Shown: positions 11,235 to 21,729 of the stretch, in pieces | Layout of the letters: each line of letters begins with the position of its first letter | Numbering within the stretch: position 1 is the first letter of the stretch | From: Dipteronia dyeriana | Lineage: Eukaryota; Streptophyta; Magnoliopsida; Sapindales; Sapindaceae | Direction of reading: 5' to 3' | DNA length: 64,000 nt | NCBI GenBank assembly: GCA_032871835.1 | Contig: CM065297.1 | Coordinates: forward strand, 68,435,253-68,499,252 | Made by a program: the position numbers and the translations under genes | Notes under the pieces: generated by a model | What the model was told of the DNA's origin: nothing | Databases searched by the model: none | Seen by the model: only the letters and a program-made list of their open reading frames with translations

Positions 11235-11700
11235 GTATTAAACTGGCTGATGTTCGGGTAACTTAATCGAGTATATTATTAAACCTGTTGTTACCCGAAT
11301 GACTTCCATTGCCAAGGATCTTATTAAACTGGCTTCTTCGAGGTTCGGGTAACTAAACCGAGTATCTTATTAAATCGGTTGTTACCCGAATGACTTCAAT
11401 TTCCAAGTATCTTATTAAACTGGCTTCTTCGAGGTTCGGGTAACTTAACCGAGTATCTTATTAAACCGGTTGTTACCCGAATGACTTCAATTGCCAAGTA
11501 TATTATTAAACTGGCTTCTTCGTGGTTCGGGTAACTTAACCGAGTATCTTATTAAACCGGTTTTTGAATGACTTTAATTGCCAAGTATCTTATCAAACTG
11601 GCTTCTTCGAGGTTCGGGTAACTTAACCGAGTATCTTATTAAACCGGTTGTTACCCGAATGACTTCAATTGCGAAGTATCTTATTAAACTAGCTCTTTAT
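11235..11700. repeat. 91-bp tandem array (about five copies) in Tat-like element
   Basis: The word 'ggcttcttcg' recurs at 11331, 11422, 11513 (one base differs) and 11600, and a decayed copy lies at about 11691; the spacing is 91, 91, 87 and 91. Each unit also holds 'gttacccgaatgactt' and 'ccgagtatcttattaaa'. The array lies just downstream of the antisense ORF and between it and the gag-protease part. Tandem arrays in the 3' untranslated part of Tat/Ogre elements are known and can seed satellites. Confidence 0.9.
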
Positions 11701-12440
11701 AATTAACCGAGTCATCTTGAAATAGGCAAGTTTACACTTGTGTTGAATACCCGGTTGCTACCCAAACATTACATCAAGGCTCACCATGATCATACATTCG
11801 AGTCCTTACGCAATACCAAGGACGTCTCCCCAGTTTTTATGCGCAAGGGTTTACCGAATCGTTGAGCTCTTTTTAAAAAAAATTGCTTCAACACACCTAC
11901 GCATTTCACCGAAATTTCTCCCAATAGCGTCCCGATCATTTTTCCAGAGTCTGGTGCATTGGGTTTGCCTTTTTGCGAAGGTCATTTTGACCCTGCTCGG
12001 CTGGCATGCTCCTACGAGCTTCTCCGTCCATTAGGGATTTGGTGGTCCCGAGAATTCTATTTGCATGTTCTTATTATCATGCTCTGCTTCCATATGTTCT
12101 TATTATCATATGCCTTCTTTTGGAAATCCCGATCTAGATGCTATCCTTTCGAAAATTCCGAGTAGTTTTATTTATTACTGCAAAAAATCAACAAAGATTT
12201 AAATTACTTTTTAATATTTATCCTGACTAATATTGTCCTGACTAAAAAAAAAGAATAAAATATTTAATATAAATATATATATAGTTTTGAGGATAGAAAA
12301 TCTTCAGATATTGGGCATTGCATGGTCGGGGTAAAACCCCTCCATTGGGTCGAGCAATCCAATGAGCTCCATGGCCGATTATTCCCAAGATCTTGTATTT
12401 TTTAAGCGGATTGGTGAGGTCTTGCTTGATTTTTCCTCCC
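11701..12440. other. Non-coding junction where pol should be
   Basis: No reverse transcriptase, RNase H or integrase motif is readable on either strand. The right part (12300-12440, - strand) still resembles the linker that follows protease, in broken frames. The part at 12170-12300 is AT-rich with short direct repeats ('cctgactaatattgt' / 'cctgactaaaa') and a run of TA dinucleotides. This looks like the scar of a pol deletion. Confidence 0.6.
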
Positions 12441-13200
12441 AGTTAGCCCTGATCTTGACCACCTTATCTGGTTCTTTTAATCACTTCAACTGGTTCTGCT
12501 TTGGATTCACTTAAGTCTTCCCTTGGATCCAACTTGAATGATAAGGATTCTTTACACTGATTTCGATGCATTATGGTGCACACCTGTTGAACATCATTCT
12601 TGCCTTTGTATACTGACAGGTTTGCTCTTCTGGCCATCTCTTGGGATCCCTTGACTATCCCGACCCCCTGGTCTGTCGGGAACTTGATCATTAATGCATA
12701 AATAGCGGTTACAGCCCTTGTTTTATTCAGGAATGGCCGACCCAATAATGCATTATACGGCCAATTATCCAAGTCAACTATCATGAAGTTGAGCAGGACA
12801 GTTCTCTGGCATGGTGTCGTTCCGACCTTTACGGGTAGTTTTACCGTCCCAAGTGCCCTCACCTCTATCCCTCCAAACCTTCTTAATGGAGTATGGAAAG
12901 GCTATAAATCTTTTCGGTCTAGTCTTAGCTTGTCGTACACGGCCACGCTTAGGATGTCTGTTGAACTCCTATTATCTATTAAAATTCTCCGTACTTCCCG
13001 ATGGCCAATTCGGGCACTTATAACCAAGGTGTCATTAGGCCGAACATCGACGCCATGAGAATCTGCCTCTGTAAAGACTATCAGGTCCCATCCTTCCTTC
13101 ACCCTTTTCGGGTCTGGCTCAACCGAGTTTACGTCAAAGTTATTCAATGCTTCTATTACTTCTCTGATTTCCTGAGTTCGTTCTCTGTTGTTTTTCCCGG
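12440..13200 (-). pseudogene. Tat-like element protease region
   Basis: Two overlapping open stretches, 12902-13147 and 12464-12862 on the - strand, cover the region. The first has 'GWDLIVFTEADSHGVDVRPN' and then 'VRRILIDNRSSTDIL', the place of the retroviral-type aspartic protease active site. Here the usual D-x-G-S-S reads D-N-R-S-S, so the conserved Gly is changed. The second continues with 'GTVKLPVKVG', 'LNFMIVDLDNWPYNALLGRP' (the second conserved protease block) and 'LMIKFPTDQGVG'. A frameshift separates them. In an active element protease would mature Gag; the changed active-site loop and the frameshift argue against function. Confidence 0.85.
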
Positions 13201-13285
13201 TAGAGGGTCCTCCGTATATCGTATGTATTACTTAATTGGCCTCGGGATTGGGTGATTGATTTCATCCAGAGTGATCTGCCTTAAC

Positions 13286-14935
13286 TTATTTCTTAGTTTT
13301 TGATTTCTCATCTTTTTTTAAGATTACATCCCGCAAGTGCCCTTCCCGAATAAGAGTCTCTATGTAATCTCTGAGCTGAAAATACTTTGAAGTCTCGTGC
13401 CCGGTTTCCTTGTGAAATCTACAATACTTGGTTGTATCTCTCCAGGCGAACTGAGATTGTCGCCGCGGTTCTTGCACCATATTCTTTTCTTCCAAGATGG
13501 CCAAAATTTCTTCTTGTTTTTTTCGAAGAGGGGTGTAATTGATATCTGCCTCGGTATTTCTCTGTGGACCGCTCGGCGTTGAACCCATTACCCTTATCCT
13601 TGTTTTCCTCCTTGTTCCCTTTTAGCTTTCCTTTTTTATTATGCCTCTTGGATTCAGCATCCTTCTGTTCAGGCTTTCCCCCGTGCTTATAGCTTCCTCA
13701 TGTAGCTAATTCTTCTTCTTCTGCCAGTGCGTATCCTCGTGCCATATCCATCATGTCAGCATACCTAGTCAGCCGTGCTCTTCTCAAATCAAAGGATAGT
13801 CGTCCATTCTGCAAGTTATTGATGAATCAGCGATTATGGCTTCATCATTTACCCTGCCAATCTCTGATACCCCATGGCCGAATCTCCCTAGATATTTCTT
13901 CAGTGACTCATCTTTCCCTTGTTTTATTTGAGCAAGGTGAGCCACTGACTTTTTCCTGTGAACGTTACTCAGGAATTGCCTTAAGAAGCTCCTGCTTAGT
14001 TCGCTGAAACTCTTAATGCTTGCTAAAGGTAACCTTCAGAACCACCTCGACCCCATGTCTCCCAGAGTTTGTGGGAAATTGAGACATAATAAGGGATCGT
14101 TGTGGGAATACTAGGCCATGGCACTTTTGTAGCGTCTCACGTGCTCTTTCGGGTCTGTGTCTTTCTTAAACTGCTCCACGTGCGGCATCCTAAACCTTTA
14201 TGGGAAAGGGGTCCATAAGATTTCCTTAGTAAATGGGCTGTTTGAGTCATCGTCAGATAAATCGTTATAGCCATAACGTCTGACCAAAGCATCCATCTAA
14301 CGCCTATTGTTCTCGACTTCTTGAGTTAGGCTCTGGATCATGACATCTCTGTCCCCCACCGGTCTTCCTCGACGGTTGAACCGTTGGGTAACTGTCATTC
14401 TTTTTGGCTTTTCACTTTGATGCCGAGATTCTCGTATGACTCCGTAATGACGTTTTTGATGAGGTCGATCGTTATCTTTTGATGGTGACCGATCCCTATG
14501 CCGGTCATATTTACGGTGTCTAGTGCATACTGTTTGATTGTGGTCCAGCCTCTGGTGATGTTGTTCCTCTTCAAGTGTTTCCTGTCCGGCCAGGTTGATT
14601 GGGGAAGAGTTGCTTTTGGTTTCTGGTATAGTTATTTCTATCCCAACCACCACCGAACGGAGCCTTACGGGTGGAGAATTAGGAGTATGTGCTTCTGCAG
14701 CCAGTAAATCAATCCCTTCCCTCGCTGCGTCTGTCACCAATTGCTGCAAGGCCTCTTTGAAATGCAATGTAAGATCTCTTTTGGTTGTAGGAACTTGCTG
14801 GATCCCTGCCTGGTGTGCAGGCTGGTTTTCTGTGTTTGCTGCAGGATCTTGTGACGTTTTGCCAACATGGAAATCGCCTGGTGATTTTTGGCCATTCCCT
14901 GAACTGCTTCTACTTCCTGCCATTGCTTTTAACAA
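13286..14935 (-). pseudogene. Tat-like element gag, broken
   Basis: The start ATG at 14935 is close to the primer site. The N-terminal 212 codons are open, with an Arg/Glu-rich segment (14600-14400). The core (about 14250-13800) reads 'PFTKEIL', 'DTDPKEHVRRYKSAM' and 'FLRQFLSNVHRKKSVAHLAQ', the usual retrotransposon gag (PF03732-type) signatures, but contains several stops. The C-terminal open part (13588-13286) has 'KYCRFHKETGHETSKYFQL', a zinc-finger-like CxxH...H motif common in this group, with Tyr where Cys is usual. This is the structural protein of the particle. Confidence 0.85.
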
Positions 14936-14949
14936 GTTCGAAGGTTCAA

Positions 14950-14970
14950 GCCCCTCCTTCTAGTGCCAAT
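14950..14970 (-). other. Tat-like element primer binding site
   Basis: Directly beside the 5' LTR the - strand reads ATTGGCACTAGAAGGAGGGG. Its position fits a primer binding site and it is not of the tRNA-Met type used by the other elements here. I do not assign the tRNA from memory. Confidence 0.65.
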
Positions 14971-15870
14971 TGTTGAAGTCGATTTCTAGATTAAGTCAGA
15001 AAAGCCAACAAGGATTGGATTTCGGCTATTGATTCAAAGAGAAAGAGATTCAGAGAGAGTAACGAAGACAAGTTTTACGTGGTAAAACTCTGATTACCGG
15101 ATAAACGTCCACGGGTGGTTGAAGGATCAACCAAGCTAAAATCCACTATGAAAATATGATGTTTACAAGCTCTCGATCTCTCTTTTTTCTCTCCGTATTT
15201 GCTATGATTGCTATTTGCTATGATTGCTATATGCTATATTGCCTATATTGCCTATATCTTTTGGAGCCAGATTATGGGTCTATTTATATGCTTATAGAAC
15301 CCTAATCTGTTTTTTACAAGTAATACAAGGTCTTTGTATTTAATTGTGATTCGGTTACTTGCTTGAGTTTGATTTGTCTTCTTTCCTGTTTCAGAGTCTC
15401 TTATGGAAATCAAGTGGGATTCTAGTAGTGCTGTTTAATTTGGATTTATTTCCTTATAAGAATGTAGTCTTCGTAAAGTAATCAAGTTATTTCCTGATTG
15501 GGGACTCTTCTAACTTAATGTTCCATTTTATTTGGGATTCCTTCCTGATGAATATCTTCGCGTATTTAATGACTTAATCTGTGTGAAATAAGTACCAAGT
15601 TCTTACTCGAGTCGTATTTTATTCCCGAGTAAGAGTAATACCTGATGGTCCGAGTAGCGCCGTTTGAGCCTGAGTGGAAGCGTTGTTTTACCAGTCCCGA
15701 GTGTTGTTAACTGATCCCGAGTAGGTTTCATTCAATATATGCTTACTCGGGATTTCTTCTCTTCAATGATGCCTCGTAGGATATTTCCTGAGTGCCCATT
15801 TGGGCGTCCACCTGACTATTTTCTCCTTCCTATCAATGACGTGTATGCTTGGTAAAATTCACATCTGACA
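14971..15870 (-). repeat. Tat-like element, 5' LTR (900 bp)
   Basis: Direct repeat of 6791-7657, with ends TGTTGAAGTC...CATCTGACA, followed by the duplication CACTA at 15871. A short duplication ('tgctatgattgctat') near 15200-15240 makes it longer than its partner. Confidence 0.93.
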
Positions 15871-15908
15871 CACTACAATACAGATCTATCTAATTACTTC
15901 TAGACATC

Positions 15909-15921
15909 GGCTTTGATACCA
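15909..15921 (-). other. copia-2 primer binding site
   Basis: The - strand reads TGGTATCAAAGCC, a tRNA-Met-type site with one change from TGGTATCAGAGC. It is two bases from the LTR edge at 15924. The copia-4 element at 52709 uses almost the same site. Confidence 0.88.
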
Positions 15922-15923
15922 AC

Positions 15924-18060
15924 TGAAATTCCCTTAACCACTTATAGTGTAACATATACCTAAAGGGGTGGTGAATAGGTATATGCTCAAATTCTTACAC
16001 TTCTTTTTCACACAACCAAGTTAAGCACACTTAGAGCCTTTAACAAGTAAATTTCTTTAACAAGTCATAGTAAATTCAATCAAGCATATGTTAAAACAAT
16101 ACATATTAATGTAAGTAAAGAAACTAAAAAAGCAAAAATCAACACAAGAGATTTTTATGTGGTAAACCCTCAAAAGAGTAAACTTCCACGGGTTGAATCC
16201 ACAACCACCAACAAACCGCAATTCACTATGATGAATGTGAGATACGCATTTCAACTCATATTCTACCTCGGGCCTAGTGAACCACTTTACCTACTTCCTT
16301 TCCAAGATGTGACTATCACACCTATAGAAAGCAACTTCTTATCCAAGGCACTCTTGCCTCTCAGAAGATTCCTTGCTTGCCTATCTAGATCCTCCCGATC
16401 CTAGACAAGACTCCTTGCTTAGCTATTCAGAGCAAACTCCTAGCCAAGACTTCTTGCTCAAGTCAAAGCTCCACTCACTTCATCAAGAGACTTCAACCTT
16501 TTGCAAGGCAATGATCTAAGTGAAGTTCACACATGCAATTATGATGCAATCACAAGAAAATAAAGCAAGTTGATCAAACAAACTCTAAGAACATGCAATT
16601 AGAGAACAAGATTTGGCTTTCAAAAATCAGTCACAAAGATATCTAGAAATCTAAGCATGTTTATCAAACAAGAACTAGATTAGAATAATAGAAATCACAA
16701 TAAAAAATATCTAAGATCTTAAAACATGTAAGTAGACCAAGAAATCAACAATCACTCTCAAGAATACAAAATATTTCTAGAATCAAGTTCATGCTTATCA
16801 TGTGTTAGCTAAAATATATTCAATTGAAAATCACACAAGTTAAACCAGAAAATCATTCAAACAAACGACAAAGTTATATCAGAATCATTCTAGACATTTT
16901 TCGTAAACAAATAAGAACATTCATGAAGGTGATCCTAAAAGAAATACGAAAAGGAAAGGATTCACTTACAAATTATGAACAAATGAGTAGAAATCAGATC
17001 ACTGTGAAAAATCAAGACATCATTTGGCTCTAAAAATGCTTAGGGTTTGTTCCTCTCTTCAAGACCAATAATTTTGAATTTTAAATCAATCAAATCAAAG
17101 TTTAATTTAGAGAAAAATCTCCAAAACAAAAATAAAAAAATCATGGAAAATATTTCTGCACTTGTGCTTCATTATTGTAAAATGAGAGGGAATGAAGTTT
17201 TAAAGGGAGGGAGGATGATGTAGAGAGAAGAAGATCTCAGGTGGCAAAGGCCACCTCGCCACCTTACTGCCCCGAGAATGTGTATGGGCATCTTCGGGGC
17301 AGGAGGCCCTCCTTCTCTAGATGGCCACACACCTCCTTGGGGAAGAGTGGCTTGATGGCCTTTGGCCATTATGACTCCCCTTCACACTCCCTTTTTCGTT
17401 CTTTGACCGTTCTCCGGCCTCCGAACTCCATATTGGAATTTATTTATGGATTACAAACCGTGACTCCGTTACACACATTGACATCAACACAAATTTCATA
17501 AAAGATATGGAAAATAAGATGAAACCATGTACGATAAAGACATAGAAAGTTTCGTACCTTCCAACTAGGAACTTGAAAACTGATGAATGAAAAAACGAAA
17601 TGACCGAGACTCAATATAGAACAATATAAGAATGTAATCAAGTCTGATATCATAAAAACACAGGACAAATAAACACAAGAACACACAGGTATACCATTTC
17701 CTAGAGATAATCCTAGAACATGCAATTGTACAAAAGTTGTCAAATTAAATCTAATGCATGTGCATAATTCAACAAGTGTGTGAATATGTTATACCAATTG
17801 AACGCAACGATGCAGGGACACAAAATTATGCAATGTGTGTGTGTGCACCTATGCCTTGCAAGAGGAAGAAGAATCTTTATACCTTAGCATCCAAGTAAAC
17901 ATATATCCTCTTGAAGACAAACATTGCATGCGAAGTTGCTTTCTTTCTTTGAAGCTCGATCCAATCACGAACCACCTAAGTAACAAAGCTACACAAACAA
18001 AGAGTGTTTTGATATGGAATCAAGCCAACACAAATCTAAAACCTAACAACTAATCCTATA
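15924..18060 (-). repeat. copia-2 5' LTR (proximal part)
   Basis: It begins TGAAATTCCC next to the primer site and has the 'ggggtggtgaatagg' block seen also at the start of the copia-1 LTR ('gggggtgaatag'). That indicates related families with divergent LTRs. A 'atgtggtaaaccctcaaaagag...ccacgggttg' block at 16157-16195 also matches the copia-1 LTR layout. The outer end is not certain, because an LTR-like segment is repeated further right (see 17160-18055 and its copy). Confidence 0.75.
17160..18055. repeat. LTR-internal duplication, copy A
   Basis: This segment recurs at 18541-19036 and continues at 23177-23560 on the other side of gypsy-2 (offset about 1.38 kb before the insertion). Shared landmarks in order are 'gatggccacac.cctcct', 'gatggcctttggccat', 'cttgaccgttc/cttcgaccgttc', 'acttggaacttgaaaact', 'ccatttcctaga' and 'caacgatgcag.gacac'. 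It includes a GC-rich patch of about 180 bp (17236-17420) unlike the rest. Confidence 0.82.
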
Positions 18061-18540
18061 TATGTTCAGCTAAAAAAGGCCTAGCACATATAGAGACTTT
18101 TTATCATTAAAAATCAATCAATTTAAGCACAAATAGTCTTAGATTGATAGCTAGCACAATACAAAACACAAGCATTTGAAAACATAAGTTTTAAGAAAAT
18201 CTAACTCAACATTTATGTTTATAATAAATGTCATATAGAAAAAATAGAGTCTCTAACTCTAATCAATGTTTACAAAAGAAATATACACATATAGATGAAG
18301 AAAACCCATGGTAATTGAAGCCTTTGAAGATCAAAACTTATGAGATGAATCAATACCTTAAGAAAAACCGGCAGTTTCAGATTTTGGTAAAGAGTCACTA
18401 GTAATCTTGAACAAATGACCTCAAAATCTCTTGAAGATGATACAGGACTCTTCTACGAAGATTCTCCAACTTGAATCACTCGAATCAGACTTGGAATGAG
18501 GAAGTTATGATGTTTAGAAGTTGTAAAATGGAGAGAAAAA

Positions 18541-19036
18541 TTTTGCACTTGTGTTTTCAAATTTTCTTTATGGAAAGAAATAAAAGTGAAGAAGATATTT
18601 AAAAGAGAGGAAAGAGAGGACCAATGGCCATTGCCACCTTAGCTCCCTAAAGAGGTACATGGCCAACTCGAGGGTAGAAGACCTCTCTCCCCGAGATGGC
18701 CACACGCCTCCTCAGGGATAGGTAGCAGATGGCCTTTGGCCATTTGCTTCCTCCCACATGCTCATTCATGTCCTTCGACCGTTCTTCCGCCTCTAAAGTC
18801 CAAATTCAAATTCAAATATGTCTTTGGATCACGAACCAAGACTCTCTCACACATATGGAAGACTAGAAAACTTTGACCAAAAGATAAGAATTCGACTCGA
18901 TACACAAAGACAAAGTCAATGCATGGTAAGTGACCAAAAAATTTTGTAACTTCCTACTTGGAACTTGAAAACTAATGAATGAGTAACCAAAACTACTGGA
19001 ACTCAATAAGACCAAATTTAAGTCCAAAGTCCATAA
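18541..19036. repeat. LTR-internal duplication, copy B (left part)
   Basis: Diverged second copy of 17160-17620. It ends with the target-site copy CATAA (19032-19036), where gypsy-2 entered. The interval 18060-18540 between the copies is AT-rich and holds no gene that I can see. Confidence 0.82.
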
Positions 19037-19419
19037 TGACGTAGCGGAAGCTAAATAATCTCGAATCCACGAGAGAGTCCTCGAATCCAAGAGAAAATTG
19101 TGTTCAATGAACAATTTTTATTGATGAATGAATATTACCTACAACCTTCATGACTCTTTGCTTAAAAAGAAAATAAAAATAGAATTCTAAACAGACTGAA
19201 AAACTAATATCAAACAAGTTTTATTTATTTCCTAATCCTAAACAGACTGAAAAACTAATATCAAACAAGTTTGATTCATTTCCTATTTCCAACACTAACA
19301 CCTAACGACTTGCAAAACAAGAAAACTCAACTAATAAATAAACTAACTCACAATATCAACTTCCTCATGTCTGATCTCCACAGCTGCACACAGCTGTAAA
19401 ATCCTCATGTCCTACATTA
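19037..19419 (-). repeat. gypsy-2 3' LTR (383 bp)
   Basis: It aligns with 22868-23179 but carries an extra duplicated block of about 45-60 bp: 'aaacagactgaaaaactaat' occurs twice, at about 19189 and 19241. The right end reads CATTA where the partner has CATCA. A purine-rich tract (- strand AAGAGGAGGAGACTAA) lies just inside at 19420-19435. Confidence 0.9.
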
Positions 19420-19439
19420 GTCTCCTCCTCTTGGAAACT

Positions 19440-20400
19440 AACTCGTCCCTAGTCATCTGAATACAAAGGCACGTCCTCATGATACTCCGATAGATATTCG
19501 ACATTGAATGTATTGGAGATGTTCCAATTATCTGCCAGCTATAGGATATAGGCATTGTCGTTAATTTTCTCGGCGACCCTGAAAGGTCCATACGTTCGTT
19601 TATGTAGCTTAGTTCGGATTCTAGGAAACTGATTTTTCCGTAAATAGGCCTTCACCAAATCTCCCTCTATGAACTCTTTCTTACGCCGATGCTAGTCTAC
19701 AGCAGTTTTGTAAGCAGAATTAGCAGCCTTCAAGCTAGCTTGCACTTCCGAATGTGGTTGTTGAATTCATTCAGCTAGATTTTCTCCATCTTTACTGACA
19801 TTTAGTTGGATTGGTAATGTGACAAGGTCCAACGCGTGTTTTGGCTGCTGAGTATATACGACTTCGAAAGGAGTTTTACTCATCGAGCGATTGGTCATAC
19901 TGTTGTATGCAAATTCCGCTTGAACCAGATCAAGGTCTCATCGTTTTGGCTTTTCTCTGCTGATACATTGCAACATGTTTCCCAGAGTACGGTTCAAAAC
20001 CTCCGCTTGGTCGTCCGCTTGTGGATGGAAAGCACTGCTGAACTGCAATTGGGTGTCAATTTTCTTCCACAAGGTCCTCCAAAAATGGCTTACGATTTTG
20101 ATGTCACGATCTGACGTGATGGTCTTTAGAACTCCATGTAAGCGCACCACTTCATGAAAAAACAAGTCAGCAACATGGCTTGCATCTACAGTCTTTTTAC
20201 TGTTGACGAAATCTTTTCCCCTCTGAGTTCGTGGTAATCCAAGCACGAAGTCCATTGACAAATCTTCCCAAATTGTCTTCAGAATAGGCAAGGGAGTATA
20301 CAAACTGGTGTTTTGGGATTGTCCTTTCGCTTCCTAACACACTCGACAGTGTTGGACGATTTTCCCCATGTCTCTCTTCTGCTGTGGCTAGTAATAACGG
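19440..20400 (-). pseudogene. gypsy-2 integrase
   Basis: The longest open part is 20303-19938. It contains '[18 protein letters not shown]' with the first catalytic Asp, '[17 protein letters not shown]' with the second, and '[19 protein letters not shown]' with the Glu. Upstream, at about 20395-20340, a remnant of the HHCC finger ends 'RDMGKIVQHCRVC'. Downstream, at about 19590-19450, the C-terminal 'PFRVAEKINDNAYIL' and 'NISNTFNVEYLSEYHED' blocks are readable with one stop. Integrase would join cDNA ends to target DNA. Part of the core between the first and second Asp is shortened. Confidence 0.88.
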
Positions 20401-20790
20401 TTAATGGTCAACATGATTGTCTTGTCCACCTACATGAAGTTCCTGTACAAACGGCATCACTGACCATTTGTTACCCTTCACACTTTTTAAACGTGGTTTT
20501 CCACTGGTCTCCAAGCCTAATCCAAATCTGATGGTACCTGCTTCGTAGGTCGATATTGGAGAACACTTTTGATCCTCCCAATCGGTCGATCATGTCAGGG
20601 ATTATGGGTATCAGTGTCGGTAACGGATGGTAATTTTATTGATTGCTCTCTGTCGATACACATTCGCCAGGTTCCATCTTTCTTCAGTACTAGTAATGCA
20701 GGCACAACACAAGGACTTTTGCTCTCCTAGATGTATCCCTTCTATAACAAATCATCAACTTGATCTTGTAGCATCTTGTGTTGTTATGGA
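20400..20790 (-). pseudogene. gypsy-2 reverse transcriptase fragment
   Basis: Broken frames give '[20 protein letters not shown]', then '[10 protein letters not shown]' and '[20 protein letters not shown]', followed by '[10 protein letters not shown]'. These are RT fingers and the first palm Asp ('NIDLR'). The sequence then jumps straight to the integrase zinc finger, so the YxDD motif, the rest of the palm and RNase H are deleted, with the junction at about 20440-20470. Confidence 0.82.
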
Positions 20791-21470
20791 CTCATCCTAT
20801 AGTGTGTTAGGTTTGGTAAGCTTGCTCCTGGAATCAGATCAGTTTGATGTTGTATTTCTCCCATTGGTGGTAATCCCATTGGTAGATCTTTCTGTGTCAG
20901 GTCAGAAAATTCGGTCACCAAAAGGAGGACTTTTTCTGGTAGTGTTTCCTCTTTTGTGTCATCCTCTTGAGCTAGCAACGCACAAGCTTGGCATTCCTCT
21001 ATCACATGTCTTATTGCCATGGCCAGGAAATTTTCTCCCTCCTCTTGACAGGCCTCTGTCTTCAAAGTAGGTGGTTTCAATATGATTTGTTTCCCTTTCC
21101 ATAAGAATTCGTAGGTATTGGCTCTTCCTTTGAAACTGATGTCCACATCATATTACCATGGTCTTCCTAACAAAATCTGGCAAGCATCCATAACCACTAC
21201 ATCATACACACCCTCGTCTTTATAATTCTTACCAATTGATAGTTGTACTCTGCACACTTCATTGACTACATCAACAACACCTTCTACCTTTTGAATCCAA
21301 CGCAGGTCATAGGGTTACGGGTGTTACTCAGTGGATAGTTTCAGCTTTCGAACCATCTCTTTGAATACCAAGTTCTCTGAACTACCTCTGTCAATCACTA
21401 CCTTTGCTACCACCCCATTGATAAGGGCATTGGTTCGGAAGACTTGTTGGCGAGTCGAAGTTTCTGGTCC
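20784..21470 (-). pseudogene. gypsy-2 protease and linker to RT
   Basis: Read on the - strand, 'VVAKVVIDRGSSENLVFKEM' (about 21420-21360) is the protease active-site region, with DRGS where DGGS is usual. 'VVMDACQILLGRPW' (about 21200) is the second conserved block. The linker 'FLWKGKQIILKPP' and 'LPMGLPPMGEIQHQTDLIPG' (about 20870), the conserved entry to RT, follow. The open part is 21146-20784; the protease part has stops. Confidence 0.85.
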
Positions 21471-21729
21471 CCTTTTTGGTGTAAAGAAAACACTTTGAAC
21501 GATGCAATTTATTTTTTCATCTCTACCTTTTCTGCTTCCAGATTTTCTATCGAGCTATGCTGTGCAGATTTCTCTAAATTTTTTTGTGTGTCTTTCACAT
21601 GGTTGATGCATCACCATTTCGATGAAGTCGTCCTCCTCACCCTCCTTAATTCCATGGACCACCTCTGTTTCGTGGCCATCCTCCTATTCTTCTCTACAGT
21701 CACCTTCAATAAAATTTACAGCAGGTCTT

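Larger units (their letters stand above)
6791..15870 (-). mobile_element. Tat-like gypsy LTR element, no RT or integrase, with antisense ORF
   Basis: Boundaries are exact. LTRs of the TGTTGA...TGACA type lie at 6791-7657 and 14971-15870, and the 5-bp duplication CACTA flanks the element at 6786-6790 and 15871-15875. On the - strand the order is 5' LTR (right), primer site, gag, protease, an AT-rich junction, a 91-bp tandem array, then a long + strand ORF, purine tract and 3' LTR. No reverse transcriptase, RNase H or integrase is found, so the element would need enzymes in trans. Antisense ORFs near the 3' LTR are known in Tat-lineage elements (Grande, RIRE2-like); the lineage call is an inference. 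A second copy starts at 60149. Confidence 0.93.

Noticed and set aside
14498..14963. + strand open stretches opposite Tat-like gag
   Set aside because: They mirror the codon pattern of gag on the - strand and show no family features.
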